This document shows, one piece after another, positions 1 through 8,945 of a DNA stretch of 38,513 bases. The stretch is from Paenibacillus taihuensis (GTDB taxonomy: Bacteria; Bacillota; Bacilli; Paenibacillales; Paenibacillaceae). Under the pieces are notes generated by a model. That model was given only the letters and a program-made list of their open reading frames with translations. It was not told the origin of the DNA and searched no databases. Numbering within the stretch: the first letter of the stretch is position 1; the number at the start of each line of letters is the position of its first letter. Location: positions 89,999 to 128,511 of the forward strand of contig NZ_QTTN01000017.1 in assembly GCF_003386535.1 (NCBI RefSeq). Reading direction: 5' to 3'. Made by a program: the position numbers and the translations under genes.

Positions 1-274
1 GAAGAGTGGTACGACGTACCACACAAGCGAGGAAATCCGGCTGGTTTCGCTGAAGAGTGGTACTACTTACCACACAAGGGAGGAAATCCGGCCGGTATAA
101 CTGAAGAGTGGTACCACGTACCACACAAGGGAGGAAATCCGGCCGGTTTCGCTGAAGAGTGGTACTACGTAACACACAAGCGAGGAAATCCAGCTGGTTA
201 CGCTGAAGAGTGGTACTACGTACCACACAAGCGAGGAAATCCAGCTGGTTACGCTGAAGAGTGGTTCCACGTAC
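1..274. repeat. 51-bp tandem repeat, five full copies and a partial sixth
   Basis: Copies begin at 1, 52, 103, 154, 205 and 256; the sixth fades out near 274. Each unit carries a hairpin-forming dyad, GTGGTAC, three bases, GTACCAC, followed by a conserved GAGGAAATCC block. The period is 17 codons. The plus-strand frame starting at base 1 is open from the window edge to a TAG at 322-324 and would give a 17-residue repeat beginning EEWY and containing HK-G-NPAG. The minus strand is also open over several units. Differences between copies fall mostly on plus-strand first codon positions, which are minus-strand third positions, so plus-strand coding is not favoured. It is either an intergenic satellite or the repetitive end of a gene lying to the left. 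Confidence 0.9.
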
Positions 275-303
275 AGCAGCACCCACGAGCTCAACTCGTG
301 CCA

Positions 304-490
304 TGTTGGATATATCCATCATAGGAGGGCTATTTGAGCGATATTTGCTTGCTATAATGGAAAAATCCACTCATTTCGGCTCGAAAGCCACGAATTAGGA
401 CCATTTCGCTATAAATGAATGGATAAATCCAACATACCTGCTGAAAGCACCTAATATCTGGATAATAAAGTGGATAAATCCAACACAGCA
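304..490. repeat. cluster of TGGATAAATCCA-type dyad repeats
   Basis: Four related short dyads lie here: a perfect TGGATATATCCA near 307-318, TGGAAAAATCCA near 359-370, and two TGGATAAATCCAACA copies near 418-432 and 470-484. Two are preceded by a GCTATAA-like block. They follow directly after the 51-bp array and contain no convincing gene. They look like small dispersed intergenic repeats; a function is not visible. The remaining stretch to 718 is pyrimidine-rich and holds nothing I can name beyond an isolated TATAAT at 666-671. Confidence 0.55.
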
Positions 491-718
491 ATCTAGCTAC
501 TCAGTGGCGCAGGTGGCAAAAGGACGTCCAAGGTCTTGTTGAATAGCTCCCCAGTCTACTTAGCTCTCTAGCTTTCCATTCTACCTAGCTCCCCGTGCCT
601 CCCCAGCCTCTCCACAAACTTCACATTATTTTCGCAATATTCACCCATTTTGCCTTGAAAACGGTTATAATCAACTGCATATTAGGCGTAACTGCTCCGA
701 TGCTGCCAAACTAGCTGG

Positions 719-747
719 TTGACAGCCTATAGCTACCCTAGTATCCT
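719..747 (+). promoter_or_regulatory. vegetative promoter of the ABC cassette
   Basis: A perfect TTGACA (719-724) is followed after 17 bases by TATCCT (742-747). Transcription would start near 754, about 60 bases before the first gene of the cassette. Confidence 0.55.
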
Positions 748-814
748 AACTCTAATAGAAAAAATTTACAGATTATGAAGAAGCAAAGGGAATAGGGAAG
801 GAGATTGGCTGCCT

Positions 815-1546
815 GTGATAATCACTACGGCGGAGTTGTCAACGCCTTTGGATCAACCGCTGCTGAAAGCTGTAAATGTTAAAAAGGTGTTTGGCCGCGG
901 CGACAATTCTGTAACCGCTGTCAAAAATATTAATTTGTCGATTAACAAAGGCTCGATGATCGCGCTCAAAGGCCGATCGGGCTCAGGAAAGACGACGCTG
1001 CTGAACTTGCTCGCCGCGCTCGATCAGCCGACGGAAGGCGAAGTGTTCTTCAACGGACAGATCGTTTCCAAGCTGCCCGAGAAGCAGCGCAGCAACTGGC
1101 GTCGGACGCATCTCGGCCTTGTTTTTCAAGCCTTCGGACTTATCCCGCTTATGTCTGCTTACGAGAATGTTGAATTCGGACTGCGCATTGCAGGCAACGA
1201 CAACAAGCTGAACAGGGAGCGAGCAGAGCGCGCGCTGGAATGGGTAGGGATGAAGCCGAGAATGAAGCATCGTCCGCCCGAGCTATCCGGTGGTGAGCAG
1301 CAGCGCGTAGCTATTGCTAGAGCGATTGCCCATCAGCCGATTCTTCTTCTAGCTGACGAGCCGACAGCCGAGCTGGACAGCCGGATGGGATTGCAAGTCA
1401 TTAAAGTGTTTCGCGACCTCGTAGAAAATCTTGGCATGACCGTCGTTATGACGACCCACGATCCCGGCATCATGGAAATCGTTGATCATGTTATTGCATT
1501 GGAGGATGGAGAGATTGTCACTGAGTCGAACCAGTCAAACTCATAA
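815..1546 (+). CDS. ABC transporter ATP-binding protein (LolD/MacB type)
   Basis: A 243-residue ATPase that would power the export or lipoprotein-handling complex encoded with it. Visible motifs are Walker A GRSGSGKT (residues 53-60), Q-loop near Q105, signature LSGGEQQ (157-163), Walker B ILLLADEP (176-183) and the switch histidine H215. The arrangement and length are those of the LolD/MacB family, which pairs with FtsX-type permeases. Translation probably starts at the GTG at 815, with AAGGAG-like bases about 11 nt upstream. The next gene starts inside its 3' end, which implies translational coupling. Substrate cannot be told from sequence. Confidence 0.92.
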   Translation: MIITTAELSTPLDQPLLKAVNVKKVFGRGDNSVTAVKNINLSINKGSMIALKGRSGSGKTTLLNLLAALDQPTEGEVFFNGQIVSKLPEKQRSNWRRTHLGLVFQAFGLIPLMSAYENVEFGLRIAGNDNKLNRERAERALEWVGMKPRMKHRPPELSGGEQQRVAIARAIAHQPILLLADEPTAELDSRMGLQVIKVFRDLVENLGMTVVMTTHDPGIMEIVDHVIALEDGEIVTESNQSNS

Positions 1547-2567
1547 GAGACGCCGCCGTATATTGAAGCAAACCGCTGCCGTAATTGCTTGCGTCTCCCT
1601 GTTATCCGGCTGCTCGCTGCTGCCGCAGAAAGAGCTGAACATTCAGCCCCCGCTCGTGAAGCCGGCAGCTGAGAAAGTCGATGCGATCGATGTGAAGAAA
1701 GATACGATCGAACTGAAGTTTTCCGGCGCCGCAACCGTAGTATCCAGCTATAATGTCCCTTTATTTTATAAGCAGAGCGGCAGATTGAAGGAGCTCTACG
1801 TCAAGCAGGGCGATGAGGTGAAGGCAGGCGACTTGATCGCCGAGCTGGATATGGGAGATCTCGACCTGCGGATGAATCTCGAGAAGCTCAGTTTGGAGCG
1901 TGCCGAAATTGTGCTGCACAGCGCGAAGGCGAGCGGCGAATCCGGGACGAGCCTGCGTATGAAAGAAATCGATCTGGAACGCGAACAACTGATGATGGAC
2001 GCCATGAAGGAGCAGTACGATTCGGCGAAGCTGATTGCTCCCATTAGTGGTGTTATTTCCTATGCCGATGTGAAGTCACCCGGTGACGGATTGAACGGTT
2101 ACACGCCGCTTGTCACCATTTCCGATCCGACGAAGATGAGACTCATTCATACAGCTGATGATTCGAAGACGATTACCGCTATCCAGCGCGATATGCCGGT
2201 AGATGTGACGATCGGCAATGACAAATATGAAGGTATCGTGGTGCAGTCCCCATCCGATGCGCCGCTTACAGGTAATAAAGATGTCGATGAGCGCAACACG
2301 AAGCTGCTCTACATCGATGTTACGACCAAGGGAGCGAAGCTTGAGCTTGGCAAAGCAGCAGAGATCAAGATCAGCTTACAGAAGCATGACAATGTAATCG
2401 TTATTCCGAAGAGCGGCCTTAGAACTTACCTTGGCCGAACGTATGTGCAAGTCGTTGACGGCGACCGCCGCAAAGAAGTGGATGTGCAGCCCGGCATTAC
2501 GACATCGACCGATGTCGAGATTGTCAAAGGGCTTGAGACTGGTATGAAAGTCGTCTTGAATAACTAA
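1515..2567 (+). CDS. lipoprotein efflux adaptor, MacA/HlyD-like
   Basis: A membrane-fusion-type adaptor that would join the ABC permease on the outer face of the membrane. The N-terminus is a lipoprotein signal: an Arg/Lys-rich start, a hydrophobic run, and the lipobox LSGC about residues 30-33. A biotinyl-lipoyl-like hairpin follows (VKQGDEVKAGDLIAELD), then a short helical hairpin, a second lipoyl half (LIAPISGVISYADVKSPGD) and a beta-barrel domain. The chosen start is TTG 1515, because GGAGGA at 1501-1506 lies 8 nt upstream; the frame is open back to 1482, so TTG 1482, ATG 1488 or ATG 1506 are possible. The gene overlaps the ATPase gene by 32 nt. Confidence 0.85.
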   Translation: MSLSRTSQTHKRRRRILKQTAAVIACVSLLSGCSLLPQKELNIQPPLVKPAAEKVDAIDVKKDTIELKFSGAATVVSSYNVPLFYKQSGRLKELYVKQGDEVKAGDLIAELDMGDLDLRMNLEKLSLERAEIVLHSAKASGESGTSLRMKEIDLEREQLMMDAMKEQYDSAKLIAPISGVISYADVKSPGDGLNGYTPLVTISDPTKMRLIHTADDSKTITAIQRDMPVDVTIGNDKYEGIVVQSPSDAPLTGNKDVDERNTKLLYIDVTTKGAKLELGKAAEIKISLQKHDNVIVIPKSGLRTYLGRTYVQVVDGDRRKEVDVQPGITTSTDVEIVKGLETGMKVVLNN

Positions 2568-2604
2568 TATTCGAAGCGGTTTAGAAGAGGGTGAACAGAT
2601 AACG

Positions 2605-5475
2605 ATGGCGATTTGGACGATGATTTTTCGAAAAATGGCGAAAAATCGCTGGCTACAGCTTAATCTTTGGTTCGGGCTTACAATTTGCGTTGCGTTATTC
2701 AGCTCCATGCCGCTCTACTCTCATGCTATTTTGCAGCGGACGTTATTTAAACAGCTTCAGCAGCTTCAGAAGGATCAAGGGATATATCCGGGTACACTCC
2801 GGGCTTCGACTTCGATCTCTGGTGTTCATACCTTCGACGAGATTCACTCGCTCGTTCAGAAGGCAGATCGTTACATGAAGAATGCGCCTACCCGGTTCGG
2901 GCTGGATTCGCAGTCTTATGTGATCTCGCGCGGTACACAGTCTTTTAAGGTCATTCCTGTCGATGCGTCTGAGCGGGAGAAGAAGGAGCTTAATGTCTCC
3001 GGCAGCTTCCGTACGATCAGCGATTTGGAGAAGCGGGTACACGTCATTGACGGCCGCCTGCCAGACCCGAACCGCAAAGACGGCGTGTACGAAGTACTCG
3101 TAACACAGAAGTTTATTATCGATTTGAAGCGCGATCTTAACAAAGAATTCGTCTACAAGAACAAGGACACGGGCAAAGAGCTTCATCTCATTCCAGTCGG
3201 CATTGTGGAGTCGAAGAGCGATAACATCTACGACCAGTTCAACGTAGAAAATTACAATTCATCGTTCTACATTCCATACCAGCAGTTTGACCATGATTTT
3301 GTGCAAAATGAAGGGCTGCTGAAGCTTTCGGTCATCGCCTGGCAGTATGCGCTTAATTATGAGCAGATGAATATCGATCATATCGACAATTACTTGGGCC
3401 AATTCAATGCGATGAACAATTATTTCAACATGCGCCTTGGCATTGCGGCTGTCGATATGCCTGCTAAGACTTCGATTGCGACGTACACGGAGAAGCAAGA
3501 GAAGCTCGACGTGATGCTCTGGTCGCTCTACTCGCCGGTTATGTTCATGCTTGCGTTCTACTTGTACATGGCGGCGAACCTCATCATTGAGCGGCAGAAG
3601 ACGGAAATCTCTGTTTTGCGCAGCCGTGGAGCGAGCAGACTGCAAATTATGCTGGTGTTCCTGATCGAGAGCTTGATTCTCGGTGCGCTTGCACTTGCGG
3701 CAGGTCCATATATTGGAGTGTTCTTCACGAAGATATTAGGCGCATCCAGCGGCTTCCTCGAGTTCGTACAGCGATCCTCGCTTGACGTGGTGCTGAACAG
3801 CTCTTCCTATCGGATTGCGATTGCTGCAGTATGCGGCTCGATCATTCTCATTCTGGTGCCGGCATTACTGGCGACTCGCACGACGATTGTCGGTCACAAG
3901 CAGCAGATGGCGCGTTCGAACAAAATGTCGTTCTGGCATAAGACAGGCGCAGATATCATCCTGCTTGGCATCGCCATCTACATGCTGCACAGCTTCAATA
4001 CGCGCATGGATGGGCTGAAGGCGCTCGCGCTGGATCCGACGGCAATTCAAGTCGACCCGCTGCTGTTCTTCATGCCTGCGCTGTTCTCGCTTGGCATCGG
4101 ACTGTTCGTGCTTCGCATCTATCCATGGCTGATCAAGCTGGTGTTCTGGATCGGACGCAGATGGTGGACGCCAGCACTCTACTCGACGCTGCTGCAGATT
4201 AGCCGCTCGTCATCACAGTACTTGACGATCAAGGTATTCCTCATTATGACCGTTGCGATGGGGTTGTTCAGCGCCAATGCGGCACGGACGATTAATGGGA
4301 ATATGGAGGACAAGATCCAATATACAACCGGTTCGGATATTCAACTGTCCGTCCATTGGGACAATGATAAGCCGCCTCCAGCACCGCCGGGAGCGCCTGG
4401 GCCACAGGATGCAGCCACTGCGGCTGCTGCACCGAAGATTGTGACGTATACAGAGCCGTCGTTTATTACAATGCAGCAGCTTGCCGGTGTTGATACAGCT
4501 GCGCGCGTATTCCGTAAGACCGATGCCAGCTTCTCGGCTAACGGGCAGAACGGCGCAACGACGCTGTATGGCATCGATACGTACGACTTCGGCAAAGTAG
4601 CTTGGATGCGCGGCGGTTTGATGCAATATCCGATCAACAGCTACTTGAACCTGCTCGCTTCGAATCCGAAGGCTGTGCTGGTTTCTAGAAGTCTTGCGGA
4701 CAAATTTGGCGTGAAGCCAGGCGATCCGCTCTCTGCCAAGTGGGCAGGGCTCGACAGCGCTAACTTTATCGTCTATGGCATAATCGATTACTGGCCGGGC
4801 TGGAATCCGCTTCCGGCGGCAGGCGACAAAGATAACCCGGACGTACGTCTGCCTAACCTTGTCGTCGGCCATCTGTCTTACATTCAGAACCACTTGGCGC
4901 TCGAGCCTTACGAGGTTTGGATCAAGCTGAAGAAGGACGCGACAAGCTCTGTCATTTATGCGGATCTCGAGAAGAAAAATGTACCGGTTGAAAGCTTGGT
5001 TGACGCCAGCCAGCTGCTCATCCGTTCCAAGAACGATCCGTTCCGACTTGCTATCAATGGCGTAATGACGCTAGGGTTCGTCATCTCCATGATGATCAGC
5101 TTCTTCGGATTCCTGTTGTTCTGGGTGCTTACGTTATCTGGACGTACCCTGCAGTTCGGTATTTTGCGGGCGATGGGGATATCGTTCCTGCAAATTATCG
5201 GCATGCTGCTAAGCGAGCAACTTCTCACCTCGGCTGCTGCGATTGTGTTCGGCGTATTAATTGGGAACACGGTCAGCAGCATGTTCGTTCCGTTATTTCA
5301 GCTGTCCTTCAGCGCTTCGGATCAAGTGCCGCCGTTTGCAATCGTTCGCCAGCTTAGCGACTATGTCCAGCTGTACAGCGTCGTTGGCACGATGATTACG
5401 ATCGGACTGCTCGTGCTCGGCATCCGGATTTCGCGTATGAAGATTACGCAGGCGCTGAAGCTTGGGGAGGAATAA
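2605..5475 (+). CDS. large ABC transporter permease with FtsX-type domains
   Basis: A 956-residue membrane protein, the permease of the cassette. One membrane segment lies at about residues 13-37, followed by a long extracytoplasmic domain. Next come helices near 303-327, 348-375, 404-424, 447-462, 486-512 and 541-560, then a second extracytoplasmic domain that opens with a Pro/Ala-rich stretch near 590-614. The last helices are at about 820-847, 865-895 and 927-948. This is two FtsX-like halves in one chain, as in MacB-class mechanotransmission permeases. ATG 2605 follows an AGAGGGTGA ribosome site. Only 3 nt separate its stop from the next start. The cargo is unknown. Confidence 0.88.
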   Translation: MAIWTMIFRKMAKNRWLQLNLWFGLTICVALFSSMPLYSHAILQRTLFKQLQQLQKDQGIYPGTLRASTSISGVHTFDEIHSLVQKADRYMKNAPTRFGLDSQSYVISRGTQSFKVIPVDASEREKKELNVSGSFRTISDLEKRVHVIDGRLPDPNRKDGVYEVLVTQKFIIDLKRDLNKEFVYKNKDTGKELHLIPVGIVESKSDNIYDQFNVENYNSSFYIPYQQFDHDFVQNEGLLKLSVIAWQYALNYEQMNIDHIDNYLGQFNAMNNYFNMRLGIAAVDMPAKTSIATYTEKQEKLDVMLWSLYSPVMFMLAFYLYMAANLIIERQKTEISVLRSRGASRLQIMLVFLIESLILGALALAAGPYIGVFFTKILGASSGFLEFVQRSSLDVVLNSSSYRIAIAAVCGSIILILVPALLATRTTIVGHKQQMARSNKMSFWHKTGADIILLGIAIYMLHSFNTRMDGLKALALDPTAIQVDPLLFFMPALFSLGIGLFVLRIYPWLIKLVFWIGRRWWTPALYSTLLQISRSSSQYLTIKVFLIMTVAMGLFSANAARTINGNMEDKIQYTTGSDIQLSVHWDNDKPPPAPPGAPGPQDAATAAAAPKIVTYTEPSFITMQQLAGVDTAARVFRKTDASFSANGQNGATTLYGIDTYDFGKVAWMRGGLMQYPINSYLNLLASNPKAVLVSRSLADKFGVKPGDPLSAKWAGLDSANFIVYGIIDYWPGWNPLPAAGDKDNPDVRLPNLVVGHLSYIQNHLALEPYEVWIKLKKDATSSVIYADLEKKNVPVESLVDASQLLIRSKNDPFRLAINGVMTLGFVISMMISFFGFLLFWVLTLSGRTLQFGILRAMGISFLQIIGMLLSEQLLTSAAAIVFGVLIGNTVSSMFVPLFQLSFSASDQVPPFAIVRQLSDYVQLYSVVGTMITIGLLVLGIRISRMKITQALKLGEE

Positions 5476-5478
5476 CAG

Positions 5479-6369
5479 ATGATTCATTGCGATGGGCTTG
5501 TCAAAATTTATAAGACGGATGATCTCGAAGTCGTCGCGCTGCAAGGTCTCGATCTGCATGTAGAGGCCGGCGAGCTGATGGCGATTATCGGCAACAGCGG
5601 CAGCGGCAAGTCGACGCTGCTTAACATGCTAGGCGGATTGGATCGCCCTTCCGCCGGCAAGCTGCTCGTCGACGATAAAGATCTGCTCAAGTTTACGGAG
5701 CGCGATCTGGTGAAGTATAAGCGTGAGACGGTCGGCTTCGTCTGGCAGAGTAATGCGCGCAACCTCATTCCGTATTTGACCGCGCTTGAGAACGTAGAGC
5801 TGCCGATTCTGCTCAAGGGCCGCGGCAAGAGGCTGAGGGCGCTAGAGCTGCTCGATGCCGTTGGACTTAGCCACCGGACGAAGAACCGGTTAAGCGAGCT
5901 GTCCGGCGGTGAGCAGCAGCGTGTCGCCATCGCCATCGCGCTGGCGAATGAACCGAAGCTGCTGCTGGCGGATGAGCCGACCGGCTCGCTCGATACGAAG
6001 ATGTCGAATCAGATTCTGGATCTGTTCCGAGAATTGAACCGCAGCATCGGCATTACAATCGTTATCGTAACGCATGATCCGCTGCTCGCGCGGAAGGTAG
6101 ACCGGGTCGTCGCGATCCGTGACGGCAAGACGTCGTCCGAGATTATTCGCCGCCAATCCTACGCGGAGGAGCTCGCGGCGATGGAGAGCGGCGGCGCAGG
6201 TTTCGTGCCGGAGGAAAGCCACGTGGAATATGCCGTCATCGACAAAGCGGGACGACTGCAAATTCCGGCTACCTATTTGCAGGCGGAGGAATTCAAAGAG
6301 AAGAACAAAGTGCGCGTCGAAATGGAAGATGGGCGGATCATTCTGTATCCGCCGGAAGAGACGAAGTAG
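5479..6369 (+). CDS. ABC transporter ATP-binding protein with AbrB-like C-terminal tail
   Basis: The second ATPase of the cassette, 296 residues. Walker A GNSGSGKST is at 38-46, signature LSGGEQQ at 141-147, Walker B LLLADEPTG at 161-169 and the switch histidine at 199. The family usually ends near residue 225-240; here about 50 extra residues follow a short linker. Residues 251-292 have the pattern of a SpoVT/AbrB swapped-hairpin: a VIDKAGRLQIP strand-turn-strand, then KVRVEMEDGRIIL. That fold normally binds DNA as a dimer, so here it may only dimerise the ATPase. The start is fixed by GGGGAGGA overlapping the end of the permease gene. It may form a heterodimer with the first ATPase. Confidence 0.88.
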   Translation: MIHCDGLVKIYKTDDLEVVALQGLDLHVEAGELMAIIGNSGSGKSTLLNMLGGLDRPSAGKLLVDDKDLLKFTERDLVKYKRETVGFVWQSNARNLIPYLTALENVELPILLKGRGKRLRALELLDAVGLSHRTKNRLSELSGGEQQRVAIAIALANEPKLLLADEPTGSLDTKMSNQILDLFRELNRSIGITIVIVTHDPLLARKVDRVVAIRDGKTSSEIIRRQSYAEELAAMESGGAGFVPEESHVEYAVIDKAGRLQIPATYLQAEEFKEKNKVRVEMEDGRIILYPPEETK

Positions 6370-6380
6370 ACGCCACATAT

Positions 6381-6433
6381 ACGGGAGCTGTATGATGATC
6401 GTTGGGAGGTCGGACTGCAGCTCCCGTGTTATT
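6381..6433 (+). terminator. terminator of the ABC cassette
   Basis: A perfect 10-bp stem ACGGGAGCTG (6381-6390) with CAGCTCCCGT (6418-6427) is followed by a T-rich run. Confidence 0.6.
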
Positions 6434-6449
6434 TTCAAACTAATCACAG

Positions 6450-6478
6450 TTTACTTATCGGAATAATATTAGTATAAT
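6450..6478 (+). promoter_or_regulatory. vegetative promoter of the SsuE-type reductase gene
   Basis: TTTACT (6450-6455), 17 bases, TATAAT (6473-6478); predicted start about 25 nt before the start codon. Confidence 0.6.
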
Positions 6479-6507
6479 ATTGCCAAAGTAGATTGGAGGG
6501 CGACATC

Positions 6508-7068
6508 ATGCCGAATGTAGTTATCGTATCGGGAAGTCCAAGCCAGGTTTCACGGTTGAACGGTTTGACGGGATATGCGGAGGAGAAGCTGCGCCAGCTC
6601 GGTTGGGAAGTGAGTTATCTTCATGTGGCGTCGCTGCCAGCGGAGGATCTTATTCTTGCACGCTGGGATAGCCCGGCAATCATTGAAGCGAATAAGCGCA
6701 TTACAGAGGCGGATGCTATCATTATTGCCAGTCCGGTGTACAAAGCATCGTTCACAGGCGTTCTGAAAACCTACCTCGATCTGCTGCCACAGACCGGGCT
6801 GGAAGGGAAAGTAATTCTGCCATTGTTCATCGGCGGAACCATCGCTCACTTGCTGACCATCGACTATGCGCTGAAGCCGGTGCTGTCCGCCCTGTATGCG
6901 AAGCATGTCACGTCAGGCGTTTATGCGGTTGACTCGCAGGTGAAGAAGCTTGAAGCGGGCGGCTTAGAGCTCGATGAGGAGCTGGCGAAACGGCTCGATC
7001 GTGCTGTCACAAGCTTCGCGGAAGTGGCGGAGCTGTTCAAGAACCAGCAATCGTCGATCGGTTCCTAA
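6508..7068 (+). CDS. ssuE: NADPH-dependent FMN reductase, SsuE type
   Basis: A flavodoxin-like flavin reductase of 186 residues that supplies reduced FMN, classically to the sulfonate monooxygenase SsuD during sulfur starvation. It begins with the phosphate-binding VVIVSGSPS motif, has the family block PVYKASFTGVLKTYLDLLP, and then the SsuE-typical LPLFIGGTIAHLL with YALKPVLSALYAKHV. The start is ATG 6508 because GGAGGG lies 7 nt upstream; a longer TTG-initiated reading would place the start inside that ribosome site. No ssuD or ssuABC genes accompany it, so its partner enzyme must be elsewhere, or it serves a different oxygenase. It has its own promoter and terminator. Confidence 0.85.
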   Translation: MPNVVIVSGSPSQVSRLNGLTGYAEEKLRQLGWEVSYLHVASLPAEDLILARWDSPAIIEANKRITEADAIIIASPVYKASFTGVLKTYLDLLPQTGLEGKVILPLFIGGTIAHLLTIDYALKPVLSALYAKHVTSGVYAVDSQVKKLEAGGLELDEELAKRLDRAVTSFAEVAELFKNQQSSIGS

Positions 7069-7078
7069 CCATAAGAGA

Positions 7079-7131
7079 GGGGCTATCCTCGGAATTTGCC
7101 TTAGCGGCATTGCCGGGATAGCCCCTTTTTT
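7079..7131 (+). terminator. strong terminator after the SsuE-type gene
   Basis: Ten-bp stem GGGGCTATCC (7079-7088) with GGATAGCCCC (7116-7125), then six T. Confidence 0.88.
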
Positions 7132-7154
7132 GCATCTGAAACTTAGTCTGAGAC

Positions 7155-8945
7155 TTAAGAAGTCAACTGTTCCATCTGCGTAATCAATTCCTCGAACACG
7201 CTCATCGCTTGCTCGATCGGCTCTGGCGATGACATATCGACGCCGGCCTTCTTGAGAATGTTGATGGAGTAGTCGCTGCCGCCGCTCTTCAGGAAACCGA
7301 GGTAACGTTCCACCGCCGGTGCGCCTTCGTCGAGGATCTGCTTCGAGAAGCTCGTTGCAGCCGAGAAGCCTGTCGCGTACTTATACACGTAGAAGCTGGT
7401 GTAGAAGTGCGGGATACGCGCCCATTCCATTTCAATATCTTTATCGATGACCATGCCTTCGCCGTAGTACAGCTTGTTGAGGTCATAGTAGATTTTGCTG
7501 AACTCTTGCGGCGTGAGGGAGTCGCCTTCTTCCGCGCGCTCGTGAATGATTTTCTCGAACTCCGCGAACATCGTCTGGCGGAATACGGTCGTCCGGAATT
7601 GGTCGGCGTAGTACGTCAGCAGATACATTTTCTCCTTCGGATCCGTCGATTTCTTCAGCATGTAATCCATCAGCAGCGCCTCGTTCAATGTCGAAGCAAC
7701 CTCTGCCAGGAAGATCGTATACTGCGCGTCGCGGTAATCCTGATTGTTGTCGGAGTAGTAGGAATGCAGCGCGTGACCCATTTCGTGCGTGAGCGTGAAC
7801 ATGCTGTTCAAGTTGTCTTTATGGTTCAGCAGGACGTAAGGATGCGTGCCGTACGCGCCCCAGCTGTAAGCACCGCTGCGCTTGCCTTCGTTCTCGTAAA
7901 CGTCGATCCAGCTATTGTCGAAGCCATCCTGCAGCACTGTCAAGTAATCTTGACCGAGCGGCTTCAAGCTTTCGCTAACGGTTTTCTTCGCATCCTCGTA
8001 AGTGATGTCCATCTTGAACTCATCAACGAGCGGAGCGAACAGGTCGTACATATGCAGCTCTTCGACCTTCAGCAGCTTCTTGCGCAGCTCCATGTAACGG
8101 TGCATAAGCGGAAGATGCTTGTGAATGGTGCTGATGAGATTCGAATAAACCTCTTTCGGAATGTTGTCGCCGTAGAGGGACATTTCGAGTACAGACGGAT
8201 ACTTGCGGGCACGGGAGTAGAAAACATTCTTCGTCACATTGGCGGCGAGCGTCGATGCGATCGTATTTTTCAGCTTGCCGTACGTGTCGTACATCGCCTT
8301 AAAGGCGCCTTCGCGAACATCGCGATTCTTACTCTCCAGAAACTGTATGTAGCGGCCTTGCGTCAGCTCAACCTCTTGACCGTTCTCGTCCTTCACTTTC
8401 GGGAACTTGAGATCGGCATTATTCAGCATATTGAAGATAGTACCTGGTGCTTGCGATATGTTGCCCACTTGTGCGAGAAGCGCTTCCTCGGACTTGGAGA
8501 GCACATGCGCTTTCTGACGGCGCATCTCTTCGAGCGTTAGGCGGTACTTGGCGAGGTCGGGATTCTCGATCATGGCGCCAAGCGCTTCGTCGGAGAGGCT
8601 CAGCACCTCAGGTGTGATGAAGGACAGCGCTTCGCCTGTTTCCACGCTCAGCTTCTTGGACTTATCCGAGAGCGCTTGGAACGTTGGCTCAGCCGTATCT
8701 TCGTGATGCTTCATATTCGCATAAACATAGAGGCGCTCGACTTTGAGCGAAAGCTCGTCCTCAAGTTCGAAGCAAGCTTTCAGCTGCTGCGCATCCGCGA
8801 GCTTGCCTTGGAATGCCTCTACTTTCTTCATCTCTTCCTTCGCCTGTGCGTATTCCTTGTCCCACGCGGATTGATCCGCGAAGATGTCCTCGAGCTTCCA
8901 GCGGTGCTCAGGGGCAGTCTCGGAACGTTTCGGTAATTGGTTCAT
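7155..8945 (-). CDS. pepF: oligoendopeptidase F (M3 zinc metallopeptidase)
   Basis: A cytoplasmic zinc peptidase of 596 residues, the usual PepF length, which cleaves short peptides. The catalytic HEMGH motif is at residues 387-391, and the downstream Glu in AEVASTLNE (about 415) is the expected third zinc ligand. The N-terminal helical M3 domain is complete. Translation starts at the ATG whose first base is 8945, preceded by GAGGAGGG about 5 nt away. The frame remains open upstream as far as 9068 and would add a hydrophobic, signal-like stretch, but that region contains the ribosome site and is unlikely to be translated. Transcribed alone, converging on the SsuE-type gene. Confidence 0.95.
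   Translation of the reverse strand: MNQLPKRSETAPEHRWKLEDIFADQSAWDKEYAQAKEEMKKVEAFQGKLADAQQLKACFELEDELSLKVERLYVYANMKHHEDTAEPTFQALSDKSKKLSVETGEALSFITPEVLSLSDEALGAMIENPDLAKYRLTLEEMRRQKAHVLSKSEEALLAQVGNISQAPGTIFNMLNNADLKFPKVKDENGQEVELTQGRYIQFLESKNRDVREGAFKAMYDTYGKLKNTIASTLAANVTKNVFYSRARKYPSVLEMSLYGDNIPKEVYSNLISTIHKHLPLMHRYMELRKKLLKVEELHMYDLFAPLVDEFKMDITYEDAKKTVSESLKPLGQDYLTVLQDGFDNSWIDVYENEGKRSGAYSWGAYGTHPYVLLNHKDNLNSMFTLTHEMGHALHSYYSDNNQDYRDAQYTIFLAEVASTLNEALLMDYMLKKSTDPKEKMYLLTYYADQFRTTVFRQTMFAEFEKIIHERAEEGDSLTPQEFSKIYYDLNKLYYGEGMVIDKDIEMEWARIPHFYTSFYVYKYATGFSAATSFSKQILDEGAPAVERYLGFLKSGGSDYSINILKKAGVDMSSPEPIEQAMSVFEELITQMEQLTS

Noticed and set aside
1..274. CRISPR array
   Set aside because: The units are contiguous 51-bp copies without unique spacers, and no cas genes are present.
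67..294. 75-codon minus-strand frame over the 51-bp repeats
   Set aside because: Starts at a TTG without a ribosome site and stops inside the second repeat unit; kept only as an observation in the repeat entry.
7407..8540. Long open frame of 377 codons on the plus strand
   Set aside because: It lies wholly antisense to pepF, whose zinc motif and length are unmistakable; the frame has no family features or ribosome site.
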